From Undaria pinnatifida (taxonomy: Eukaryota; Sar; Phaeophyceae; Laminariales; Alariaceae): 64,000 bases of DNA. A model generated the notes under the pieces. The model had not been told where the DNA came from and searched no databases. It saw only the letters and a program-made list of their open reading frames with translations. The stretch covers positions 8,209,074 through 8,273,073 of the forward strand of contig JABAKD010000014.1 in the NCBI GenBank assembly GCA_012845835.1, written 5' to 3'. Below are positions 11,521-22,747 of the stretch, piece after piece. Both the position numbers and the translations under genes were made by a program. The number at the start of each line of letters is the position of its first letter. Within the stretch, counting starts at the first letter, position 1.

Positions 11521-12114
11521 GGTTTTACCCCTGTAACAAGAGCATTCTTTTTATGCCCAGCCAAGAATCTCCTGCCTTCTTTCTCTCAAATTAATTATTA
11601 TTAGAAACGCCGTCCTCACATCTACCCACCTGATGCCTCGATGAGCGCCTCTGCGCGCTGACTCGTTGCCTGTGCTGTTCTGCTGCTCGCGGCGACAACC
11701 AACTTCCACTCTAGAGGACGTCGTGATCCTTCTGCAAATATCTCATCAAAGCCTTCGCACCATTTGTGAGTGCACAGAGGACACTCCTTGCCTTCTCTGC
11801 GTGTCAGGATTCAGGCAGTATTTGACGTTCTCACCATGGATCGGCCCAGATGGAGCCGCCGTTGAAAACTTCGCGAAGCAGGGCCAGACAGCGAAACTTG
11901 CAACGACAATTATTTTTGCGGGTGTCGATGTCGAACCAACAATGGAGCTTGCGGCTGCTACAGCAGCCGCATGGGAAACCGCCACTAAAATGTAGCGTTT
12001 CACGCCCAGGATTAGCGGGGGTATCGACGGTGGGGTGTGGCGATTGGTGACAACGCAGCTGGGTGGCGCTCACGCTTTGGCACGCATTCCCGGGTTTCCT
12101 GTGTTTTCGCGTTT
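11521..12114. other. No recognised gene
   Basis: Mixed-composition sequence after the LINE tail. Frames are open on both strands (for example 11666-11995 plus and 11831-12073 minus), are short, and carry no recognisable domain. It could contain an exon, but I cannot support one. Confidence 0.4.
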
Positions 12115-12400
12115 TCGTACTGATGTATTTTTCACTTTTGACAGGTATCTAACATCGTTTTATATTATTTTTTATTTTCACGGTGTTGAATAAATATATA
12201 TAGTCTATTATTAATACCTAATCCCTCAAAAGCTGATGAAAAGCAGTAAATAATAATATAAGAATCACTCCGAGTATTAAAAAAATAATAATAATAATGC
12301 TATAGTCGATATACGGGCAATGAACATTAAATTTCATATCTTTGTATTTTACAATAATATTAATATAATAACTAGCTGGAGTGTATTGTACTCCGGAGTA
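12115..12400. repeat. AT-rich repeat R2, first copy
   Basis: It shares TTTTTCACTTTTGACAGGTAT, TATATAGTCTAT, AATCCCT.AAAAGCTGATGAA, AAGAATCACTCCGAGT, GAACATTAAATTTCATATC and AGCTGGAGTGTATTG with the copy at 12.87-13.31 kb, in the same order and orientation. The central AAT run is short here and long in the second copy. It ends with the AGCTGGAGTGTATT motif that also marks GR ends. Confidence 0.75.
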
Positions 12401-12412
12401 AATATTATTATA

Positions 12413-12866
12413 AAAATTAAAATACACTCCAGCTGTGAGATCGAAGATTTCGTCGAAACTCATCTTTGCAAGCTGTGTGTGATACTCCGATCGCGCGCAT
12501 TACGAGTTGTGTGTCCTCATTAAGGATATAGGTCGGCGACTCCCCTTACAGCTACAGTGTAGCTATCAGGGTCAACAGGATGATTTTAGTCAGTCTGTGC
12601 GCGGAAACTATAAAACCCGTTTCTGAGGGGGACAAAATCTGACAGCTGTGAAGGGAAAGGGGGGGCCTGGTTTTGATCGAAAGCGAGCGGGTTTGGAGGG
12701 GGGCGGGGGGGGGGGGGGGGGGGGGGGAAGGGGCAATTTGTGCATGTAAGCTATAAATCCTTTCGAGGGGATAAATCTGACGGTTTTGGCACCAGTATAT
12801 TATTGGGGGCGGGGGGGGGGGGGGGGCAGCTAAATATTATATGTGACCAAACCTCTTGAAAACTTG
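12413..12866 (+). repeat. GR family, copy D, internally deleted
   Basis: It begins ATACACTCCAGCTGTGAGATC near 12420. Modules run to GGGGGACAAAATCTGACAGC, then jump over the middle to a G-rich stretch (12701-12728 is nearly all G), GATAAATCTGACGGTTTTGG, and a second G run (12805-12827). It finishes with about 30 bp (ATTATATGTGACCAAACCTC) that is the family tail in inverted orientation, so the copy is rearranged at its 3' side. Confidence 0.75.
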
Positions 12867-12869
12867 GTA

Positions 12870-13165
12870 CTTTTCACTTTTGACAGGTATCCAACATCGT
12901 TATATATGTATATCTTTTTTCATGGTGTTTTAAAAATATATAGTCTATAATTAATTCTTAATCCCTAAAAAGCTGATGAATAGCAATAAAAAATAATACA
13001 AGAATCACTCCGAGTGAGTATAAAAATAATAATGACAATAATAATAATGACGATAATAATAATATTAAAAATAATAATGATAATAATACTAATAATAATA
13101 ACAATAACAATAATAAATATAATAATAATAATGATAATAATAACAATAAAAATAATAAAAATAAA

Positions 13166-13203
<38 letters not shown>

Positions 13204-13310
13204 TAACAAGTATAATAATGCTAGTCTATAGTCTATACGAGCAATGAATATTAAATTTCATATCTTTGTATTTTACAGTAACTAACTAGCTGGAGTGTAT
13301 TGTAATATTA
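12870..13310. repeat. AT-rich repeat R2, second copy, with expanded AAT tract
   Basis: Second copy of R2 in the same orientation. It carries an imperfect (AAT)n tract at about 13020-13210. That tract produces a long leucine-rich frame on the minus strand and an isoleucine-rich one on the plus strand, neither of which is a gene. It ends at AACTAGCTGGAGTGTATTG, immediately before GR copy E. Confidence 0.75.
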
Positions 13311-14115
13311 TTATATGTGACCTAAACCTCTTGAAAACCCTCCCTCCCTCCCCCCCCTCCCCACCTCCCCCCCCCCCCCTCCCCGACTTTTTTCTTTTAT
13401 TCTCTTCTCCTCGCTTTTTCTTGCTTAAACGCCCCACCTAATATCGAAATCCGCCAGAGTAATGAACACTTCCACGCCCTGGATATATATCGCCTCGTTA
13501 TCGTTTCAGAGCCGTCCATGCCGCTGCTGCAATTCCCACCCACCTCCGCCCCCAACGCCCCCTCATTCCCCACCGCCCGCACCATCGCCTAGACCTAGCA
13601 CCACGTGTATTATAGCAAACAAACCCCTACATATATGCGACCTAAAGCCCTCCCCCCCCCGCCCCCCGCCCCCCCCCGGCACATTTCCCCCCCCCCTCCC
13701 CCACAAGAAGGATTTATAGTTTCCACGCACAAATTGACCTGCCCCACCCGTCCCCTCCCCCCCCCTCCCCCCTTCCCGCCTCCTTTTGATCAAAATCAGG
13801 CCCCCACGTCCTTAAAAGCTCCGCCCTCCCCTCACCGGTTATTCCACGTACAGTATTTACTTGATAAACTGATGCGTTTCCTTCCACAGCTGTCAGATTT
13901 TGTCCCCCTCAGAAACGGGTTATATAGCTTCCGCGCACAGACGGACTAACATCACCCTGTTGACCCTGATAGCTACACTGTAGTTGCAAGGGGAGTCGCC
14001 GACCTATATCCTTAATGAGGACACACAACCCGTAATACGCGCGATCGGAGTATCACACACAGCTTGCAAAGATGAGTTTCGACAAAATCTTCGATCTCAC
14101 AGCTGGAGTGTAAAT
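13295..14115 (-). repeat. GR family, copy E, near complete
   Basis: Inverted orientation. The plus strand reads AGCTGGAGTGTATTG, then ATATGTGACCTAAACCTC, C-rich tracts, the inverted modules (CCATGCCGCTGCTGCAATTC, CATCGCCTAGACCTAGCAC, TCCGCCCTCCCCTCACCGG, GCTGTCAGATTTTGTCCCCC, CAAGGGGAGTCGCC), and ends CGATCTCACAGCTGGAGTGTA at 14115. It is one of the most complete copies, about 800 bp, and defines module order. Both ends carry AGCTGGAGTGTA in the same orientation. Confidence 0.85.
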
Positions 14116-14289
14116 TGATTTTTATAATAACTACAACGTGAAATGCCATTAGATGAAACAAGCTAACGGGGACACTTTTGACGTTTTAGACACGAAAGTG
14201 TGCAGAATCCGTCATGAACCGTGAAAACCGTGACCCTATCGCACTGTTCCGCGGCCGATAGAAACGCTGATTTTCTACGGTTTCAAGAT

Positions 14290-14580
14290 AACCGCACCGT
14301 TAAATGGCCGGTCGAACGGGTTTCGGCTTGATGCATACGGTACGGTTCGGTGCGGTTTTCGGATATTGTAAATCCTGCGGTGCGGTTCGGTGCTGGGATG
14401 TGTCCTACGGTGCGGTTCGGTGCTGTTTAGAAATTTGAAAATCCCACGGTGCGGTTTGGTGCGGTATCAAAATTCGTAAATGCTACGGTGCGGTTCGGTT
14501 TTTCATGTATACTGCGGTGCGGTTCGGTGCGGTTAGCCGTGCCGAACCGCACTGAACCGATAGGAAAAACCGCACCATAA
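14290..14580. repeat. Minisatellite with GGTGCGGTTCGGTGCGGTT core
   Basis: At least five copies of a CGGTGCGGTTCGGTGC core, spaced 40-60 bp apart and separated by AT-rich spacers such as AAATTTGAAAATCC. The array ends in the inverse form (GTGCCGAACCGCAC near 14545), so the last units form an inverted pair able to fold. No coding content. Confidence 0.75.
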
Positions 14581-14799
14581 AGAACCCCTTGTTTTTTTCT
14601 TTCTTCTTTATTGTGGTAAGTTGAACGTCCTATTAATACCATTCGCCGCTAATTTGCCTCCTGTGGAGTACTGCGGAACGGTCCAGGTTTAGCTATTCTT
14701 TGATTTCCACCATTTGATTTGCACTTCACTTGCACGAAGTTTCATCACAGCTGATATCTCGGCTTGGCTCATCATCAGCTCAAGCGCCGCCCAGCACCC

Positions 14800-15090
14800 C
14801 ATCGCAGAGCTATAGCTCAGCAGCGCAGCGCCGTGCAGTGCCGTGCCCTGTGATGCCTTGCAGCTCAGCTTAGCAGCGTACCGCAGCGCTAGTTCAGCAG
14901 AGCGCAGCGCTGTGCTTTCCGGTGTATTGCCGTGCTTTGCCGTGCTTTGCCGTGCTTTGCCATGCTGCGTGATTTGCTGTACTTTTACTACTTGGTACAT
15001 GCCAGTAACATTTGAAGTAGCGTATGATTTGCCCTGCTTTGTCTTGCGTTGCCATGCTGCGTGCTTTGCTGGACTTTTACTAGTTCGCAT
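14800..15090. repeat. Low-complexity GCAGCGC / TTTGCCGTGC repeats
   Basis: Short imperfect repeats based on AGCGCAGCGC and CTTTGCCGTG (14930-14960 is close to tandem), with a duplicated CATGC.TGTAACATT.GAAGTAGC block at about 14998 and 15088. Open frames on both strands follow from the composition. They resemble, in inverse complement, the CAGCACAG-rich repeats at 36.1-37.6 kb. Confidence 0.55.
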
Positions 15091-15989
15091 GCCTGTAACA
15101 TTCGAAGTAGCATACCACATACGGGCACTAATAAAACTACACCAGGTTTGTACATATTACAGTGTTGTTGGATCACCTGTCTGGTACGGCGACATCCGAG
15201 GTCCTTCAGGCGGCAACAGGTGCCCGCTTTGTACCTGTCTGCTAGGCAGCTCGTGCTTCAGTCACTAGTACAGCAACAGCAACAGCGCTAGTGTTACAGT
15301 AGCTGCACATAGGAGTCGTTGTATACAACTGAAATTCCTGTTGTCTCTTAGACGAGACGTTCAAGTTGTCCACGCTATAGACTACTGTTTATTCGAGGGA
15401 GTGTCCTGCACTGAGTTCAGCATAACTCTGCTACTGCAGTGCGTTCAGTACCGACATAATAACATATATAAGTACGCGGTTGAAGTATCACAAGCAGCTT
15501 GGACGCGTTCTACGGTAGAGGTAGCACTTTCACCTCAATTATTATTCCCTGAATGATGGGGGTCCTTAACCCAAATTCGTCGGAAATATGCCTGTTATTT
15601 TTTTCGTAATTCCTCGTTGTGTACCTAGGCGGCCACGGGATATTTCAAACCGTGAATCCCATTTTTTTGTTCCCCGAATAAGGTTTTCGGAGAGACCTTA
15701 AGCTCCAAAATCCAGGAACATCAGACGATAAGTGGTGCACCCCTCTATCGTCGTAGCACGCGTCCGTCGAGGGATGACTTCGGATAAAAATTCCGATAAA
15801 TTTCGATCTCATCTCACAGCTAAAGTGCAGTTTTCTTTTAATGTGTGGTTTCGTTTTTGTTCTATAATATACGTCGAATTTCGTGTTCATCGGTTGTTTT
15901 TTTTTGCTGCGACAAACATTATATCTACCCGAATTTATAGCCATGACAACCCTCGATATGAGGTTGAATGCGGCCCCCCACCGTAGAAC
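15091..15989. other. No recognised gene; GR end fragment at 15.80-15.83 kb
   Basis: Mixed sequence. At 15798-15832, TTTCGATCTCATCTCACAGCTAAAGTGCAG is a diverged inverted GR terminus about 35 bp long. Nothing else is identifiable; a 116-residue minus-strand frame spanning it is therefore unlikely to be a gene. Confidence 0.4.
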
Positions 15990-18900
15990 GCACAAACACA
16001 GTGTGTGCCAGTAGGAAACGTAATGTTGCTGGCGTACAGGTCCGCACTACATGGCCCGGGCCCGGGCCTGCAACACGACAACAATGTGTCATGATTTTCC
16101 CTGTACACACGCCAGTACGCGGATCTCATCGACGATTTGACACCCTCGCCCTTTCGTACATCGGTGTGTTTGTCATTGCCTCCGCTCCATCCCGCAAGGC
16201 CACTTCGTCCCAAGAATGTGGCGGTGAGGATAGCGGGACAGCTCATCTGCCCGGTCACCCTCCGTCCATGGGAACCACCCAATGAAGAGACACGTGACTG
16301 CCAACCCCATTGTGCTAGGCCATTACACCCTTCCACGGATGCCGGGTACCCGTCGGACGCACCAGGTCCTGGGTACCTGCGGCAGGCGACCGGTGCGGAC
16401 GACGCGGCCTCACTGAACCACGTCACATCGGTCTTCCCACGAGAGGGCGAGGATTTACGGACCTGGAATGTGCAGCGACTGATCTTGTTCATGAACGTGA
16501 GTGAAGTGAATCCGACAACAGCCACTGCTGTAGGTACGGAAAAACACAATGTGATCGAGTCTACAACCGACGATGCTGCTGCGTCTTGAAGCTTTTCGCA
16601 TTGTTCGTTATATGTGCAGCTGATACGTTAGAGCTTGCCGTTCGTTGTTTGACCTTGCCCCTCCCCCCCCCCTCGCGCCGCTTCATATTCTAAGATTAGA
16701 CTACGTTGTCAACACGTATGTGTATGCCCGTCCACCCTTGTCGTGTTGGGCGTTCTTCCGCGTAGATCTTCACATGTCTGGAGTTCTCGGGCTTGAGCAC
16801 AGCGAAGAGTGCAGACTTGCTAGAACTCGCGGACAGTTGCATCCGCATAGTTAAGGCATCCAAGCCGGGCTCAGCAGGCCACCTGTTTCGCATGCCGGGG
16901 AACACAACAACGCCCGAGGAAAAGACACGTGCTGCCATGCGAGCCTGCCCTCGTCTGACCAGTGGGTGTCGGGGGGGCCAGATGTGCTGCGCCCTTTGAT
17001 GCCCTTAGTCGAGCTGTCCGTGACTCTGGAATGGCTAGTCTTCCGTCGTTCACACCTTGATCCCCTGGGACAAGTGCTTCTCGCGAACTTCAGCGAGCAA
17101 TGGACGTGGGGGCTCTTGAGGGATCGATCATCGTGCCTGCTTCCGAGGGCAGCTCGTCTGTGTTGCTGAGGCTGAGGTGAGCCGAAACGGTATATGTACA
17201 AAACAGCGTCGACGTGAGACCTGTGTGACCATTTACGTAGGTCGCAGTTCCCGAGATGAGGTGTGTTGTTAGTGAAATCCGATGTGTCGCCACAAATGCA
17301 CACGTTAAAACGGGCAAAGTAGTAGGAACGACCTTACTGTACCTCGAGAGGCGACAGCATTGGGGCTTGTTCTCGACGCCTCGTTACGGCAGACATGACC
17401 CAAACAACATGTCTGTCGTCGACCACATCAAGGGTGTATTCTCAGGCATGTCCTAACGCGTCCTTGATCGCCGGCGAGTCAGCCTACTTGCTGTGCGGGT
17501 TTGTTTGGCCTATGCGCGTTTTAGGCTAATAGCTTTGGAAATACAACGGGTTGCGAGATACACAGACTACCGCCGTCACCACCGGGACTCGGCAAACGTA
17601 CAGTGTTGTATCGATTTCGATTGAGTGACATCGACGCACATGTGTGACAATACCAAGTCAGTGTGGTGACTTTGAAGGCTATTTTGTCCCCATCAGCGGG
17701 AGGATATTTTTTTTACATGCGGTGTATGGCCCTGTTTTTTTCGCCTACTCCGAGCCCATGGAAGTGAGCCTGTCAAAGGCCGAATCGCCCATCTTCCACA
17801 TACTCACGAAGAGCTCTCAAAGTTCGGTTTAACCTTAAACCGTAACCCAAAAGTTCCTAAACGTGAAATAGACTGCGGAGAGTCGAGACAAAGAGGTTTG
17901 CGATGATTGCTTTTATGAACGTTGTGGAGCTTTTTTTCTCATTGAAATGTACACCTCGTCCTCGGGCAAGTTTCCTGCCTCTTCCTTCGTCTTTTTTTGT
18001 CTTGTACCAGGTACGACATAGGTACAGAAGGAGGCGTGGTGAATCGGCGGAGCTGTTGAAATCCGCGGTTTAATTGGTGTTGTGTGAAGTATACACCCAC
18101 CACCATATCATTCTTCTGTACTGTTGTAAATAAGGATGCGAAGGAAACTCGCCGGTTTGCTTTTATTTTGACAACCACCGCCTCTGAGAACGAGCGTTTC
18201 AGAGATGTTTCCGAAAAATTAGTCGAAACTAGCTTCATCGATAGGCATGTGCCTTACGGTAGGGTAGAGGTATCGAGAAATTATTTAGCACGGGCAACAA
18301 GAATTCTTCGCGTGAACACCTCAACCCGCCCCCACACCATTGTGCTTCAGCCGATCTTTTGTCGGACTAACCGACTTGGCAGATGCACTTTCCCAATACT
18401 TCGCATCGACATGCCTGCTCAGGGTTGTTGCATCTATGCGGAATGTTGTATATCTCACCGTGTCGCCCTACTCGCGGTGCACCAACTGGGAGGAGAAGGG
18501 GACGGGGAGCGAGCCACTCAAGACGACGGCGAATGTATCGACTCTGAGAGTGGCACCGGCGAGCGATTGACGGCAGCTACCGTGCATAGCGCAAATTGCC
18601 AATGTATGGCACAGGGGGGTTGCCACCACGTGTACGCGTTGCCGCCACTTGTGCGCCTTTCGCAGATGTCGTCCCAAGAACTTATGAGTCATAACCCGGG
18701 AACCCCAACGGGACGTGCTTGCAAGTGGATTCTGAACAATTGCCGGGGAGGACGCGGTACGGCAGACAAAAAGTGGCACTTTCCGCCCCTATGGCGGATG
18801 GTCGACCACCTCAGAGAAGTATGAGACCCGAAGCGTCAGTGCATTGGGCATGGGCAACAGAAGGCTGCGTCCACCAGGGGAGTGATGGCCATCAACTGCA

Positions 18901-19160
18901 AGAGCGCCCTCAACCCTCATCCGGACGGTGGTCGATGGGCGGAGAGCCGGAAGCACTTCGACGAGGGGGTGACTATAAGTACAAAACAGGCAGACCATGT
19001 CGAGGAATTCCTCGCCTCGCTGTCAGAGTTGACCCCGGGGACGAGGGGATTCGTCGACAATGACATGATGGCAACACGAGTGCTAACGGCCTGCGTGAGG
19101 CCTGATTCGGGCCAAGACTCGTGTCAGGACTCCGGGAGAATGTTCGCGTGATGACCCCTG
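15990..19160. other. GC-rich, coding-like but decayed region, unidentified
   Basis: A 3.2-kb block of higher GC with several frames that look protein-like but do not join. On the plus strand these include 16137-16589 (C-terminal part FPREGEDLRTWNVQRLILFM), 16793-16999 (AGHLFRMPGNTTTPEEKTRA), 17256-17456 (HDPNNMSVVDHIKGVFSGM), 18340-18570 and 18882-19151. Successive pieces switch frame, as in a decayed transposon or a gene with unseen introns. I recognise no family, catalytic motif or zinc finger. Both strands are open in places, so coding is not certain. Confidence 0.3.
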
Positions 19161-20417
19161 TTGAAGGGACGTGTGATGACTCGGGTTGGACGGCTCCGTT
19201 TAGCACTACGTATGGTGCATCGTTTCGTACGTGGGCTAATTGTTTCGTGCCGTGAGGGTTGGTAATATGTTTTGTAGGTCCCAGTTTTGTACCGCACGTA
19301 CTGCTGCGTGCTTATAACTGCTGACCCTGGCTGACCCGATATTTTATTTTTTGGTACATAGAATACCAGTACCTGGTAAATACAGCGCTCTTCTTTTTTT
19401 TCATCCCTATACGAGGCAATGTTGTCGGCCCACCAGCTCCAGGTAGTGGTATCCTTGTTCAGCGGCGCAGAGGCCCAACGCGCAGGCTAGCTTCGTGACG
19501 GAAGAGGTTTGTGTAGCCAGGAGAAGAACAAACATGCATGCACTGAGAGAAAAAATCAATTTTGGAAAAGCAGCACATATACCGCGAGTTTATGTAGAAA
19601 CCCCTGTTGGTGCAAAATCTTATTAGGTGCTTGGCATCTCATGATGTTTGTTTTCATTTGTATTTACGCCGGTTCGTTTGGCACGGCAACAACCGTGCAG
19701 GATGTCGACAAGAAATGTGTGTGCTGTCGTCGCTGTACCTTGCCGGGACGTCGTGCTATCATAGACTGCTGTGATGAGTAGTTTGTCTTTCTCCTGTTTC
19801 TTGAGGCCCGTTTTTACAAGGAAACTTATCCCGCACACCTACCCCCCCCCTCCCCCTCCCTCGCCCTCCCCGACGCTCATTTTTTTTTTCTTCATTTTTT
19901 TTTTGCTTTGTTTGCTCGCTTGGTGGTTCGTTTCTTGGCTGTACCCCTATGGATGATTTTCTGCACACTCTTGCGTTAACAAAGAAGCTTGGCAAGCAAT
20001 CCAACATTGCAAGAGCAAGGGATGTCAAACTGTACTTTAGGTTGTCAATGTAGTCAGAAATGATCAATGGTGGGCAAGCGCCGCGCTTGGGCACGAACCC
20101 CCTCCAACTCGCCCCCACATCGTCTCATGGCTTACGAACGCTTCGGCTGGCTTCTGCCAACTTACTTCTGCGACCACCGTCGGCACAGTAGTGCGCGAAA
20201 CAAGCGCGAAAAAAATAAAGTAGACAACAAAATGGTTTTGTTTTGCTTGGAAACATCATATCATCAGTCCAACTCTGCCCGAAACGTCAGGGGAAAGGGA
20301 AAAACCGGAAGGGCGGGCTCGCGATGAGCCGACGGCGGTGGCATCAACTTCGCCACGTGCAACACTGAATATTCGTGTAAGTACTGACATCCTTCTGTTG
20401 CTTAGCCATCAACAAGA
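19161..20417. other. No recognised gene
   Basis: AT-rich in part, with T- and C-rich runs at 19840-19905. Short frames have no recognisable domains. Confidence 0.45.
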
Positions 20418-20685
20418 GACCAAGGCTACGGTAGGGGGGGTACCCCCTTTTTCGCTGGTGTGTTTGAGACACTCGCACGAGTAGTTCTGTACCCTACGGA
20501 TGAAGATTGTTTAGGCACATGGTTTGGCGCAGCTTAGATCACCTTTGCATTGCGGATTGATTTCGTTATGTAAAACATATAGAAAACGTAAGATTGCATA
20601 GGAACAAAGGGGTTACTCGCGCGAGTGACCCCTAGCCACTGAAATAAAAGGCCCAAAAGGGGACCCCCCTACCGTAGCCTGGGTC
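20418..20685 (+). mobile_element. MITE-1, first copy, 268 bp with 4-bp target duplication
   Basis: The terminal inverted repeats start GACC[A/C]AGGCTACGGTAGG at both ends (left 20418; right ends 20685 as the reverse complement). The element is flanked by AAGA on both sides (20414-20417 and 20686-20689), a plausible 4-bp target-site duplication. A second copy at 35.3 kb in opposite orientation has the same ends and flanking GGTA on both sides. Inside lies the palindrome ACTCGCGCGAGT. No transposase frame is present, so it depends on a partner elsewhere. Confidence 0.85.
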
Positions 20686-20853
20686 AAGACCAAATCGCCT
20701 CTTCCTCGTACGAGAACGCCCTCTCTTGCTGGTGTCCTCCTTCTCCTCTTGCTCTTCCTCCTCTTACTATTCGTCCTCCTCCTCCCCCCCCCCCGCCCCC
20801 CTCTTCCTTCTCTTCCTCCTCGCCCTCCTCTCCTTCACCCACATCCTCGGAGT

Positions 20854-22103
20854 TCACCCGTCGTCGGAGTCCTCCTTATCGGAGTCTTCCTCCTCGCCCG
20901 AGCTCCCCTCCTCCGAGCCGTGTGACTCGTCTGAATCACCCGAGCCCCCCTTCTTCCGCGAGGTCTCGGTGCGTGCGATAGGGGTTGTGACACTCTTCTT
21001 CCCAGGCGCGACCATTCGGCGTGTTGCGGGGGCTCCAGCAGTTCTACTCTTCCCCCTTCCCTTACACTCTAGCAACTTTCCCGCCATCGCGTCCGTTTCC
21101 ACCTTGCCTGCGTTGTAGCTCTCTTCAAATATCACTGTGTTGGGATCTGACTTGCTCAGAGCCAACGCAGAGGTATGTTTCTGGTCTACGTGGTACAACA
21201 TAGAGTACTTCCACACCCACACTTTAGGCGTGCAAAATTTACACTTCAACGGCACGTTGGTGCATGGTGTAGAAACGGTGAAAGTGGACGCCGCCTTGAG
21301 GCCTAACAACGACACTTCTTCGCGAGTCCAACTTGGGCGCGAGAGGACAGGCAGAGTGCATCTTAGATGCCGCGTTCCCCTTGCTTGCTTGTACAACCCA
21401 GGGTTTTCCACTTGTCCCCGATCGCTCCGCCGTAAAAGCCGCACGTGTCGCACTGCCGCCGGGCCTGCAGGAGCGGTAGCACCATCACCAGAAATGAATA
21501 TAGTTACTTTCAGTCCTATGGGTGCAGCAGGCCTAGGCGTCAAATTCGGTGGATGCTTCAACACACCAAGCATTGATAAACGGGAAAAATAAAATCTATC
21601 TTCGTACGAGCGCCTTACCTCATCCTCCAGGATGTGCCCCCCATGATGGGAGCGTGGGCAAGCGTCCTATCGACGGGGCCACTCCCGTCTGCAGCGTCGG
21701 AAAAAACACCATCCATATCAATGCCCGCGCCCTCACAATCGTCAAGCCCGTTCACAACTCCCGTCGCAACCACGCCAGCAAAACTGCCCGCGCCCGCACC
21801 ACCCTCACCCTTGCTCATAACTCCCGTCACAACCACGTCGGCGTCACTGCCCGCGCCCGCACCATCCTCATCCCTGTTCACAACTCCCGCCGCCACCACG
21901 TCAGCGTCACCGTTTGCGCCCCCGCCGATACTACTGTCCATCAACACCGGCGACTCCTTCGCGTCGTCTGTGGCGCTCTTCGGTTTGAAAAAATCCAGCA
22001 ATGTGCGCCCGCTCTCCGCCGCCGCCGCCGCACCAGCACCCCTTTCCACACACGTTGGTCGACATGCAACTGGAGACATAAGCAATAGCAATTGATCAGC
22101 CAT
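20854..22103 (-). CDS. Candidate multi-exon nuclear protein: PIP-like motif, zinc finger, acidic tail
   Basis: Two minus-strand frames follow each other. The upstream one starts at ATG 22103. It encodes an Ala/Gly/Asp-rich protein with TLLDFFKPK near residue 35, like a PCNA-interacting (PIP) box lacking the usual Gln. It reaches a candidate donor AG/GTAAGG at about 21619. The downstream frame (21573-20854) carries KCKFC-x12-H-x4-H, a C2H2-type finger around 21190-21255. A basic segment follows, and the end is Ser/Asp/Glu-rich (SGEEEDSDKEDSDDG). A short CDTCGFYGG frame near 21440 hints at another exon or acceptor (CTCCTGCAG/G near 21465). Exact splicing is unresolved. The domains suggest a nuclear DNA-associated protein, host or transposon-borne. 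I cannot name it. Confidence 0.4.
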
Positions 22104-22700
22104 GGAAAGAAAATACGAATTTGCTTCTGCTTTTCACACACACACATTGACAAGGCCTGCAGCCTCATACACTGCGCGACTAAAATACGTCCAGCGTGGC
22201 AGTTCCCAAACTGATGCACACGCGCGAACGACCTCCCGTAAAAATTGTGGAACAGCCAGGTATATTTCACAAACACCATATCATAAATGAAACATAGATC
22301 TAATGTACCACGCAGCTTGCAAAGTTGAGTTTCAACTATTCAATCGGTCGTACTCACAGATGACGTTTTTCATTTTTTTATCGAAACTGCTTGTGCTAGC
22401 GAATGCAACAACTGCTGTCCTCACAAGTCCTCACTTGTGTTGAATCGACTGGTCGTGAGTCTCCACGTGGGTCCGGCTTAGTTGCTCTATATTGCGTCTG
22501 AAATCGCGCTTGCACTTCTTGCACACCCAGTTGCCGCTGCTGGTCTTCGCGGCGATTTTTCCGATAGACAACAGTGCTCTGCTCGCATGCGAAAGGCGTG
22601 CGGGGACCACCAGGGACGCCGGGTAACTTTGTTGGTCCGCATTTCGCGCGCGTTTCTTTTTGCGATTTTGATCATGCGGCTACGGCTTCTGGTATTGCTG
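22104..22700. other. No recognised gene; GR-like remnant at 22.31-22.37 kb
   Basis: At 22310-22370 a CAGCTTGCAAAGTTGAGTTTC...GTCGTACTCACAG segment matches the head of the GR-related repeats at 36.5 and 38.15 kb in inverted orientation. Nothing else is identified. Confidence 0.45.
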
Positions 22701-22701
22701 C

Positions 22702-22702
<1 letters not shown>

Positions 22703-22744
<42 letters not shown>
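22703..22744 (+). repeat. (CTG)14 microsatellite
   Basis: About 14 uninterrupted CTG units. A second short (GCTGCT)n patch lies at 22870-22886. Translating it gives Cys or Leu runs; no surrounding gene is evident. Confidence 0.9.

Positions 22745-22747
<3 letters not shown>

Noticed and set aside
12958-13209. Leucine-rich membrane-like protein
   Set aside because: Translation of the AAT microsatellite in repeat R2; not present in the other R2 copy.
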